From positions 1-18,751 of the forward strand of contig PKCQ01000012.1 of NCBI GenBank assembly GCA_002862265.1: 18,751 nucleotides of DNA. Reading direction: 5' to 3'. This DNA is from Planctomycetaceae bacterium (GTDB taxonomy: Bacteria; Planctomycetota; Planctomycetia; Pirellulales; Pirellulaceae). The position numbers and the translations under genes are program-made. The notes under the pieces were generated by a model. It had not been told where the DNA came from, did no database searches, and saw only the letters and a program-made list of their open reading frames with translations. This document shows, piece by piece, positions 7,593 through 14,277 of this stretch (within the stretch, counting starts at the first letter, position 1; every line of letters starts with the position of its first letter).

Positions 7593-8447
7593 CTATGCCT
7601 CTCCAGTTTCCAGCGGCAACTTTTGATCGGCGCCCCACTCTGCCCAGGATCCATCGTAGACTGAGATATTACGATGACCGTGCTCGTAGGCTGCCAACGC
7701 CAAAATGCATGCCGTAACACCAGAGCCGCATGAGCATACGAGCCTCTGATCGCAATCAAGCTTGCCAGAAAATTGCTTGGTCAACGCTTCTCGCGGCAAA
7801 AGTTTGCCATCGGAGATAAGCTGCGAGGCAGGCAGGCTCTTGCTGCCCGGAATATGGCCACCACGCACCTCCGGCCGCGGCTCAGGGTCGGTCGCAGCAA
7901 ACCTTCCCAGCGGGCGAGCATCCACGATACTTGTCGCAGAATCGCCCGTCGCTTCCAAAACTTGATCCGATAAACACAGCCATGACTCAACGGGTTTCGC
8001 TTCAAGGTCTCCAGGGGGGCCGGAGTAGGCCTCTGGAGCTACTGTCTCCAGCCCGGCTGCCGTCCAAGCCGGAAGTCCGCCATTGAGGACAAACACTGAC
8101 TCATGGCCCATCGCACGAAACATCCACCAGGCTCGTGGCGAGCTGTAAACGCCATGATGGTCGTAGATCACAACTAAGCTCTCTCGAGAAACACCAAGCA
8201 GTCTTACTTGATTTTCGAAACGCTGCGGAGTGGGGACCGTGTTGGGAGACGGTGCTGACTTGTCGACGAAGACTTGCTTCATGTCGAAATCTCGAGCACC
8301 CGGTAAGCGCATATCCAAGTAGGAATCGGGTGGCTTGGGCTGTCCAACTTTGGCTATCGTTGCGTCCAGCAGCACAAGATTCTCGTCAGCGAGGTGCTCC
8401 TTTAACCACTGAGTGTCGACCAAAGGAGATTCCATTCCTAAACCCAT
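7593..8447 (-). CDS. Sulfurtransferase, two-domain rhodanese/3-mercaptopyruvate sulfurtransferase family
   Basis: 284 residues, the normal length for tandem-rhodanese enzymes. It transfers sulfane sulfur from thiosulfate or 3-mercaptopyruvate to an acceptor in the cytoplasm; no signal peptide is seen. The first domain (about 8-135) has DARLPGA-like RLPGARDFD at 47-55 and the WWMFRAMGH and LNGGLPAW blocks but no catalytic Cys. The second domain (about 155-278) has RGGHIPGS at 195-202 and the active loop CGSGVTAC with Cys240. CGSGVTA favours the mercaptopyruvate type over thiosulfate-type loops (CRxGx[R/T]), but specificity cannot be settled by reading. The start ATG at 8447 is supported by AAAGGAA 4 bases upstream. 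It sits 105 bases downstream of the CE15 esterase gene on the same strand, with no functional link evident. Confidence 0.92.
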   Translation of the reverse strand: MGLGMESPLVDTQWLKEHLADENLVLLDATIAKVGQPKPPDSYLDMRLPGARDFDMKQVFVDKSAPSPNTVPTPQRFENQVRLLGVSRESLVVIYDHHGVYSSPRAWWMFRAMGHESVFVLNGGLPAWTAAGLETVAPEAYSGPPGDLEAKPVESWLCLSDQVLEATGDSATSIVDARPLGRFAATDPEPRPEVRGGHIPGSKSLPASQLISDGKLLPREALTKQFSGKLDCDQRLVCSCGSGVTACILALAAYEHGHRNISVYDGSWAEWGADQKLPLETGEA

Positions 8448-8451
8448 TGTG

Positions 8452-8458
8452 TTCCTTT
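8452..8458 (-). promoter_or_regulatory. Ribosome binding site of the sulfurtransferase gene
   Basis: On the minus strand AAAGGAA precedes the ATG at 8447 by 4 bases. It supports the upstream ATG over the internal one at 8435. Confidence 0.6.
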
Positions 8459-8552
8459 CGATAAATGAGATGGCCGTTCGAGCCCAATTCTCTGCGGCGG
8501 AAGGCAGCTTGGGGAGCCGAAGGTTTTTGGGTGTCGAGAAGTAGTGTGGCTA

Positions 8553-9842
8553 CTAGTCGGCTATCTGTTGCATGAACCGGATGTAGTTTGCCCAGTCCCA
8601 GGCGTTGATGTCGTGCTTTCCCTCGCGAAGATGGTAGCTAACACGACCAATTTCCGCCGTGTTGGCCGGCGGCAACTCCTCTAGCTTTAAACCCGCATGC
8701 CCTAGAGCCTCGTAGACTGTGCTAGAAAGCTTGGCCGAGAGGAACTCTCCCTTGGGGTCAGCCCAACGGTCCTCGGATGCACTGGCAACGTAAACCGGCC
8801 TCGGTGCAAGTAGTGCGACTAGTTGATGCTGGTCGATGGGTAAGGCAGATTCGTTCTTGTTGTACCGCTTGAAGTCTCCGCAGAACCAGTGTGGAAAAGA
8901 AGTGTTGATGCGTTCCACCGTTTCGCCAAAAGCACGTCGACTGAGCGCTGCGCCGCCGCATCCTGAATCGTTCGAAATTGCGCCAGCAAAACGTGCGTCC
9001 ATGGCTGCTGTCCAAAGCGAAGTTTTGCCCAGACGCGAGTGCCCAATTACAACCACTCTTTCGCCATCAACTGCCTTCACTTCTTGTTGCAGGCAATCCA
9101 GCATCCGTGACAGTCCCCACGCCCATGCGGAGATTGTGCCCCAGCGGTCAGGGTGTTCCGCATCTGGACGGTGACCCGGGAACAAGGCATGCACGCCGTT
9201 GTTGAAACCATCATCAAAATCTGGATCGATATCCCCGCAGTAACACGTGGCTACACCGAATCCGGCGTCGACAATCATTTCAACCGGCCAACGCGATTTG
9301 CTTGTGCCGCGTCCGGCCTCCGTCGCGCGATTGTCCTCAACGCCTTTATCTTTTGACGAGCGACACCATGATGACGTCACGGTAATCACCTTGTCGTCCG
9401 CCACTGTGTGATTACCAAAGAAACTCAAGCCTAGGAACGTTGGAACTGGCTTCGTTGCATTCGTAGGTGTGAATACAAGGAGATCGATGCTGTGTTCGCC
9501 TGCTTCGGTGGCGAGCTCAACGCGAAACTGTTGACGCAGTGCCTTTCCATCGAATGACTTACCGCTTTCAATTTCTTCAAATCGTATTTTGAATTCGGAT
9601 TCAGGTGGCGTCCCGTACATCTGGTTACCAAAGAGCTGCATAAGCTCTGCGCGTCTTGGCTGCCAGCTTTCAGCCGTCTTTTCTCCGTCGTCCTGCCAAA
9701 TGGGTGGAAGTTGGTAAGAAGGTACTTTTGACTCGTCGTAGTTTGCGACAAACTTCTTTTGTGCGAGAAGCGGCGAACAACTTCCGGCCACAAAAAGGCC
9801 GAGCCCAAAGAATAGGGTTGCTCGAAAAAGTTGGCTCGACAT
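8553..9842 (-). CDS. Exported CE15-family glucuronoyl esterase
   Basis: 429 residues. CE15 enzymes cleave ester bonds between glucuronic acid of xylan and lignin alcohols, or related uronate esters; here it would act outside the cytoplasm. An N-terminal signal peptide spans about residues 5-27 (ATLFFGLGLFVAGSCSPLLA). The alpha/beta-hydrolase domain has the CE15 nucleophile motif GHSRLGK at 267-273 (Ser269), the SNDSGCGGAALSRR block at 290-303, FPHWFCGDF at 316-324, the SEDRWADPKGEF block at 356-367 and the catalytic-His region GKHDINAWDW with His410. The acid is likely Asp292 or Asp358, since members use either site. Divergent from the DUF6807 gene across 369 bases. Acetyl esterases look similar at fold level, but the motif set favours CE15. 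Confidence 0.88.
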   Translation of the reverse strand: MSSQLFRATLFFGLGLFVAGSCSPLLAQKKFVANYDESKVPSYQLPPIWQDDGEKTAESWQPRRAELMQLFGNQMYGTPPESEFKIRFEEIESGKSFDGKALRQQFRVELATEAGEHSIDLLVFTPTNATKPVPTFLGLSFFGNHTVADDKVITVTSSWCRSSKDKGVEDNRATEAGRGTSKSRWPVEMIVDAGFGVATCYCGDIDPDFDDGFNNGVHALFPGHRPDAEHPDRWGTISAWAWGLSRMLDCLQQEVKAVDGERVVVIGHSRLGKTSLWTAAMDARFAGAISNDSGCGGAALSRRAFGETVERINTSFPHWFCGDFKRYNKNESALPIDQHQLVALLAPRPVYVASASEDRWADPKGEFLSAKLSSTVYEALGHAGLKLEELPPANTAEIGRVSYHLREGKHDINAWDWANYIRFMQQIAD

Positions 9843-10211
9843 TGGCGTAATCCAGGTGTTGAGGTACCAAGACGAATCAAAGTTTCACGCAGCATACTTT
9901 GGAAACCCGACGTGTGGGCGAGAGACAAAGCTGATTGATTTGCTCGCGCTTCGGATTACTAAGAGACCTCTTGTACACAGTGAAACCTTGTTCGCACTGG
10001 TTGAGGAACGTAATCCCAGCGAACAGCGTGTTTCCTCTTGTTAAAATAGAAGATTGTTGGCCTCAACGCCACCTGGGTGCCCATAGCAAACCTGCTTCCA
10101 GTTCCCTCCCACCTAACTTACAATTTGCTTCGCCGTCTTTGGCGAAGCAACGATTCCTCACCTACCTCTGCTGCTAACCAAGCAGTCTTATCACCATTTG
10201 GAGACAGTTCG
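9843..10211. other. Divergent control region between CE15 esterase and DUF6807 genes
   Basis: 369 bases between two divergent exported-protein genes; both promoters should lie here. The clearest element is the perfect hairpin at 10125-10150. No firm promoter or operator was identified, and the short frames crossing it do not look coding. Confidence 0.5.
10125..10150 (+). repeat. Perfect hairpin in the leader of the DUF6807 gene
   Basis: TTGCTTCGCC (10125-10134) and GGCGAAGCAA (10141-10150) pair perfectly around GTCTTT. It ends 61 bases before the ATG and has no T run, so a leader RNA structure or an operator is more likely than a terminator. A smaller stem CTGCT/AGCAG follows it before the ribosome site. 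Confidence 0.5.
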
Positions 10212-11153
10212 ATGCAGCTTCCCATTCTTAAGCTTGCGCTTTTGTTCAACTGCTTAGCCGGGGCCCAAGTGCTTCGTGCCCAGGATGCGAAAGTCACCTT
10301 CGAGCAGCACAAAGACAAAATCACTGTGTTGCTGAACGACTCCTTATTTACGGAATACGTTTTTGCTGGATATGAAAAGCCAATCCTCTACCCCGTCATC
10401 GGTCCTGCCGGGACTTCAATGACCCGAGACTATCCGATGAAAAAGGACACGCCGAACGAGAAGCCGGATCATCCGCACCACAAATCGATCTGGTTTGGCC
10501 ACATGAAAGTGAATAATGAAAGCTTCTGGCACGTCGGCAAGAATGCTGGGACGACGGAGCATGTTGGCTATGAGATCAAGGGGAATTCGATTCACAGTAA
10601 GAACAAGTTGGTGGATCGTGACGGAGAAATTATGGCAACGGACAGTCGCTTGATCGCATTCGGTGGCGGCAGCCAATCTAGATGGATAGACTATACAGTC
10701 ACGTATCACGCGAGTGAATCGGACTTGGTTTTTGGCGACAATAAAGACGGACAAATGGGAATCCGCATGCACGCTGCACTTCGAATTGCTGGTCCAATTG
10801 CCACAGGCAAAGCAATCAACTCGGAGGGAGTTCGCGAGAAGAATATTTGGGGTAAACGTGCTCCTTGGATCGACTACTGGGGAGAAATCGACGGCAAGAA
10901 AGTGGGGATCGCGATGTTCGATCATCCAACTAACCTTCGGCATCCCACGTGGTGGCATGCTCGTGATTATGGCCTGCTATCCGCAAACCCTTTTGGTATC
11001 CACCACTTCGAGTCCAAGCCAGATGGCAAAGCCGGTGAGCACACTTTGAAAAAAGGCGAGAGCTTAACCTTCCGCCATCGCTTCTTGTTCCACCTGGATG
11101 ATTACAAGTCCGCGGGAGTTGCAGAGGCTTACGAGAGCTGGTCTGATAAATAA
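10212..11153 (+). CDS. Exported DUF6807 (PmoA-like) family protein
   Basis: 313 residues from the ATG at 10212, which has GGAG at 10200-10203, 8 bases upstream. The open frame continues upstream to 10077, but this start gives a standard signal peptide (LPILKLALLFNCLAGAQVLRA, cleavage near residue 23). Family blocks seen: PDHPHHKSIWFGH at 85-97, NKDGQMGIRMH at 177-187, RAPWIDYWGEIDGK at 216-229 and the run DHPTNLRHPTWWHARDYGLL at 237-256. Members are annotated as PmoA family by history but are common in planctomycetes and verrucomicrobia near sugar-degrading genes; the biochemical role is not established to my knowledge. A Gfo/Idh oxidoreductase follows on the same strand and a CE15 esterase lies divergently, which suggests carbohydrate processing (inference). 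Confidence 0.88.
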   Translation: MQLPILKLALLFNCLAGAQVLRAQDAKVTFEQHKDKITVLLNDSLFTEYVFAGYEKPILYPVIGPAGTSMTRDYPMKKDTPNEKPDHPHHKSIWFGHMKVNNESFWHVGKNAGTTEHVGYEIKGNSIHSKNKLVDRDGEIMATDSRLIAFGGGSQSRWIDYTVTYHASESDLVFGDNKDGQMGIRMHAALRIAGPIATGKAINSEGVREKNIWGKRAPWIDYWGEIDGKKVGIAMFDHPTNLRHPTWWHARDYGLLSANPFGIHHFESKPDGKAGEHTLKKGESLTFRHRFLFHLDDYKSAGVAEAYESWSDK

Positions 11154-11157
11154 AAAA

Positions 11158-11181
11158 GGCGGACGAAATAATTCGCCCGCC
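11158..11181 (+). terminator. Terminator hairpin after the DUF6807 gene
   Basis: GGCGGACGAA and TTCGCCCGCC form a 10 bp stem with one mismatch and an ATAA loop, 4 bases past the stop. An A6 run precedes it, giving a T run only for the opposite strand; downstream on the plus strand there is only CCAGTTTG. It is probably a terminator that separates this gene from the oxidoreductase. Confidence 0.6.
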
Positions 11182-11397
11182 CCAGTTTGCGAACAAGCGA
11201 TTCTGCCCCACACACTCATTCGCTTGACAACTAGTTGCCTAGACATTTGCATCGGCCTGACCCCATATCCTACTAGTATTCACTTCGCGAATTTGCACAT
11301 GTCCGCCGAGAGACTACGCTAGGGCAGCCCCGCAGACGCAGCTTCGTCAGTGTTTTAATTCGTTCCACTCCTCAAACACCCCAAAAAGTTGACAGCA

Positions 11398-12714
11398 ATG
11401 ACACAATCCGCAACTGCTAGCAGAATCGATCGTCGCAAGTTCGTGGGTGCATCTGCAGCCACGGTAGCAGCTTCCGGCTATTTCACCAGTTCTGCCATAG
11501 CGCTCTCGAACTCTCCAAATGAGATACTGAACTTGGCGTGTATAGGAACTGCAAACCGAGCGGCGGCAGACATCGCCGAGGTTGCACACGAGCAGATTGT
11601 GGCACTCTGTGATGTGGATTCGAACAACTTGAAACGCAAGCAGATAGAGTTTGCAGACGCCCGTGGCTATTCTGACTACCGCGAATTGCTGGAGAAAGAA
11701 GGAGATCGAGTCGACGCTGTCGTCATCGGAACGACCGACCACCATCATGCGCCAGCGACCATCCGAGCAATTCGGGCTGGTAAACACGTCTATTGCGAGA
11801 AGCCTCTGACACACACCGTCGAAGAAGCACGTATCATCGCGTCTGCTGCAAAAAAAGCGGGTGTTGTGACTCAGATGGGTACGCAAATTCACGCTGGGGA
11901 CAACTATCGTCGCGTGGTCGAAATCGTGCAAGCAGGCGTTTTGGGTGACATTACGGATGTGCACGTTTGGGTCGGCAAGGGGTGGGGCGAAAAGCCAGAC
12001 TTTGTCCGAGGCGAGCCAAGTGATCCGCCTCCACATCTTGACTGGGACCTTTGGCTCGGACCTGCACCAGAACGGCCATACTCAAAGGGCCGTTACCACC
12101 CGGCTCAGTGGCGCCGCTATTGGGACTTTGGCCAAGGCACGCTTGGCGATATGGGCTGCCATTACATGGACCTCCCCTTCTGGGCGCTCGGGCTTCGACA
12201 CCCTGTCTCCGTCGAGGCAGAGGGACCCGCAGTGAACAGCGAGACAGCCCCCTTGGGGCTAACCGTCCGTTACAAGTTCCCGAAGACCGATCGGCACCCA
12301 GCTTTGAACTTCACGTGGTACGACGGAAACATGATTCCCAAGTCGATTAACGGTGTACGCGTCAAAGCTAACGGTGTGATGTTTATTGGCAGCGAGGGAA
12401 TGATGTTTGCTGACTATGGCAGCTACCGTTTGATGCCCCCAGCGAACTTTGCTGACTTCAAGCCACCGAAGCAAACGATTCCCAAGTCGATCGGGCACCA
12501 CCGTGAATGGCTTCAAGCCTGTCGAGACGGCTCACCGACTACCTGCAACTTTGACTACTCCGGTGCACTTACTGAAACCGTCTTGCTTGGCAATGTAGCC
12601 TACCGCAGCGGCACCAAATTTGGCTGGGACGGAGCAACGCTTGAAGCCGACAATGCCGATGCGCAAAAGTTCATAGCCAAGGAATACCGCCCCGGATGGG
12701 AAGTTAGAGCTTAA
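11398..12714 (+). CDS. Gfo/Idh/MocA-family oxidoreductase with Tat-type signal
   Basis: 438 residues. NAD(P)-dependent oxidoreductase family acting on sugars, inositols or their derivatives. The N-terminus IDRRKFVGASAATVAASGYF (10-29, Arg12-Arg13) is a twin-arginine signal, so the protein is probably folded with cofactor and then exported, as often seen in planctomycetes. The Rossmann domain has ACIGTANRAAADI at 48-60; the third Gly of the usual GxGxxG is replaced by Ala. CEKPLTHTVEEA at 133-144 carries the conserved EKP Lys135. The C-terminal domain has GTLGDMGCHYMDLPFWAL at 247-264 with the candidate catalytic His255. ATG 11398 was preferred to TTG 11389; neither has a clear ribosome site. 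It lies 244 bases after the DUF6807 gene behind a hairpin. Confidence 0.92.
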   Translation: MTQSATASRIDRRKFVGASAATVAASGYFTSSAIALSNSPNEILNLACIGTANRAAADIAEVAHEQIVALCDVDSNNLKRKQIEFADARGYSDYRELLEKEGDRVDAVVIGTTDHHHAPATIRAIRAGKHVYCEKPLTHTVEEARIIASAAKKAGVVTQMGTQIHAGDNYRRVVEIVQAGVLGDITDVHVWVGKGWGEKPDFVRGEPSDPPPHLDWDLWLGPAPERPYSKGRYHPAQWRRYWDFGQGTLGDMGCHYMDLPFWALGLRHPVSVEAEGPAVNSETAPLGLTVRYKFPKTDRHPALNFTWYDGNMIPKSINGVRVKANGVMFIGSEGMMFADYGSYRLMPPANFADFKPPKQTIPKSIGHHREWLQACRDGSPTTCNFDYSGALTETVLLGNVAYRSGTKFGWDGATLEADNADAQKFIAKEYRPGWEVRA

Positions 12715-12992
12715 AGCTCATCCGATCGGTTCCTCTCAACTTTTCTGTAATTGGTTCAGCGATTGTAGTGGACGATGTTAAGATTCTGGCGGAAGCACTT
12801 AGTTTTGCTTGGCAAAGTTGTCGCTAGAGGGCTAAATACCATGCTTTCCGCCATCCCTACCTCACTATGCATCCCACCACTGCATGTTGATTTATTAGGA
12901 CACTGTTTCCTACTCCCATAGGGATAGATCGAACAGGTCCTCGGGCACAACCAGGGATAATGAGGACTTCTGTACCTAAATTGGGCCCACTC

Positions 12993-13198
12993 ATGGCACA
13001 ATGGCAATACATCACCCTGGCCTATGGCACTGCCGACAAGCAGCGTCGAGGATGGGTGATCACTGCGCCAGATCCAAACTCTAAAGTGTACAGGTCGGCA
13101 AGGCTAAAAGGGGCGCATCGGGGGCCGCGTCTGGCAGGCGATGAGGCTACTCGAAATAGCTTTAGAAGAACTCGACGCCGATGGTTGGGAACTTGTGT
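12993..13198 (+). pseudogene. DUF4177-like small protein gene, frameshifted and truncated by an IS remnant
   Basis: ATG at 12993 opens MAQWQYITLAYGTADK, and the +1 frame later reads VWQAMRLLEIALEELDADGW followed by ELVS. Together they resemble the DUF4177-type pattern of an N-terminal strand (W-x-Y-x-T/V) and a final LxELGxxGWELVS. The two parts are in different frames. Removing one G from the G5 run at 13120-13124 joins them with no stop. The reading then runs directly into IS3 orfA sequence at about 13199, so the natural 3' end is lost. The second part is annotated by frame as the start of the transposase ORF at 13141, but that is a fusion artefact. Family assignment is by pattern only. Confidence 0.5.
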
Positions 13199-14103
13199 CT
13201 CAAGGCGCTCGTCGCCGATCTCAGTCTCGACAAACAGATTCCTCAAGATGTCCTGTCAAAAAAACTCTAAAGCTTGCCAGGTTGAGGACGGAAGTGGAGC
13301 GGGTTAGGGTCGCATACGATGTCAGGCAAAGTCGCGCTTGTCGCGTCCTTCGATTGGCGATTTCGACCTGTGGCTACCAGTCCATCAAAGACGAGCAGGC
13401 AGCCCTTAGGATGAGATTGAAAGAGCTTGCTGTGACGCGTGTGCACTACGGTTTTCGCCGGCTTCACATTCTGCTTCGCCGAGAAGGTTGGCAGTTGAAT
13501 GCGAAGCGTGTCTATCGGCTCTACAGCGAGGAACAACTGAGCTTGCGTCTGAGGAGGCCGCGGCGGCGTGTCACCTGTCGGAACCGTGTCGATCGGCCCG
13601 AAGCGACTTGCATCAACGACTGCTGGGCAATGGTTTTCATGTACGACGAGCTCTTCGACGGACGCCGAATCCGACTTTTGACGATAGTGGATCTCTTTAC
13701 TCATGAGAGTCTCGCGATAGAGGTTCGTCAGCGTTTCCCAGTCGGCGATGTTGTCGATGCACTTGAGCAGCTGCGAAGAAATCGCTCTCTTCCAAAATCG
13801 ATTCGAGTGGACAAAGGGACCGAATTCACGTCAAAGGCCATGGATCGATGGGCCTACGAACATGGAGTGACATTGGACTTCAATCGTCCTGGAAAACCCA
13901 TGGATAACGCTTTCATCGAGTCCTTCAATGGAAGCGTTCGCATTGAGTGCCTCAATGAAAACTGGTTCTCGTCTTTAGATGATGCCAAGGGGCAGATAGA
14001 ATCCTGGCTACGGGATTACAACGAACATCGACCCCACAGCGCTTTGAGCAACCTGTCCCCCAAAGAATTCGCTTCATCTGGGCAGGCTAGCCTGCCCAGA
14101 TAA
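13141..14103 (+). CDS. IS3-family transposase OrfB, chimeric N-terminus and mutated active site
   Basis: 320 residues as read, but residues 1 to about 19 come from the DUF4177-like gene and 20-39 are orfA sequence in the wrong frame. True OrfB begins at about residue 40 (KKTLKLARLRTEVERVRVAY). HTH_21-like region RVHYGFRRLHILLRREGW at 100-117. The rve/DDE integrase core follows: WAMVFMYDELFDGRR at 162-176, IRVDKGTEFTSK at 221-232 with Asp224, and DNAFIESFNG at 255-264 with Glu260, exactly 35 residues between Asp and Glu. The first catalytic Asp, normally WxMDF, is Val165 (codon GTT), and the usual RVDNGPEF is RVDKGTEF. The protein should not be able to transpose DNA. Confidence 0.85.
   Translation: MRLLEIALEELDADGWELVSQGARRRSQSRQTDSSRCPVKKTLKLARLRTEVERVRVAYDVRQSRACRVLRLAISTCGYQSIKDEQAALRMRLKELAVTRVHYGFRRLHILLRREGWQLNAKRVYRLYSEEQLSLRLRRPRRRVTCRNRVDRPEATCINDCWAMVFMYDELFDGRRIRLLTIVDLFTHESLAIEVRQRFPVGDVVDALEQLRRNRSLPKSIRVDKGTEFTSKAMDRWAYEHGVTLDFNRPGKPMDNAFIESFNGSVRIECLNENWFSSLDDAKGQIESWLRDYNEHRPHSALSNLSPKEFASSGQASLPR
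13199..13270 (+). pseudogene. 3' end of IS3 orfA with A7 frameshift signal
   Basis: In the +2 frame the sequence reads LKALVADLSLDKQIPQDVLS then KKL and a TAA at 13268-13270. This is the characteristic C-terminus of IS407-group OrfA. The A7 at 13258-13264 sits just before the stop, and orfB is in the -1 frame relative to it, as expected for programmed -1 frameshifting in IS3 elements. The front of orfA is absent, so the signal is no longer useful. Confidence 0.7.
14076..14101. repeat. 26 bp perfect palindrome at the end of orfB
   Basis: ATCTGGGCAGGCT is followed directly by its exact reverse complement AGCCTGCCCAGAT, ending on the first base of the orfB TAA. It encodes the last residues SGQASLP. 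It can form a very stable hairpin followed by an AT-rich stretch, so a terminator inside the IS is the simplest role. Confidence 0.65.
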
Positions 14104-14277
14104 ATACATGATTCTATTATGACCGGTGTATGAGTAAATGGGAGCGGCTCAATTGGGCTCTAGACTCTCAAACCATCTGGATCAGTTTTGGGGGAGCACT
14201 CCATTTCTTCTGTGACAGGTGCAGCTTTAAGTAAATCCCTAGGTTGACTGCGGCAGGTTGCTGAATGCGGGGATACA

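Larger units (their letters stand above)
13199..14198 (+). mobile_element. IS3-family (IS407-like) element, left part missing
   Basis: The 3' end of orfA, all of orfB and the right terminal repeat are present. The left end and most of orfA are lost. The right end reads GATCAGTTTTGGGGGAGCA and finishes with CA at 14198; its reverse complement, TGCTCCCCCAAAACTGATC, matches the left end of a second element at 16064 in 16 of 19 positions. The left break is at about 13190-13200 inside the DUF4177-like gene. Confidence 0.75.

Noticed and set aside
10416..10958. Minus-strand frame of 180 codons
   Set aside because: Antisense to the DUF6807 gene, whose family motifs are clear.
11347..12036. Long minus-strand frame (229 codons)
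   Set aside because: It lies wholly opposite the well-supported Gfo/Idh gene and has a Cys- and His-rich composition typical of an antisense shadow.
13267..13704. Minus-strand frame of 145 codons
   Set aside because: Antisense to IS3 orfB.
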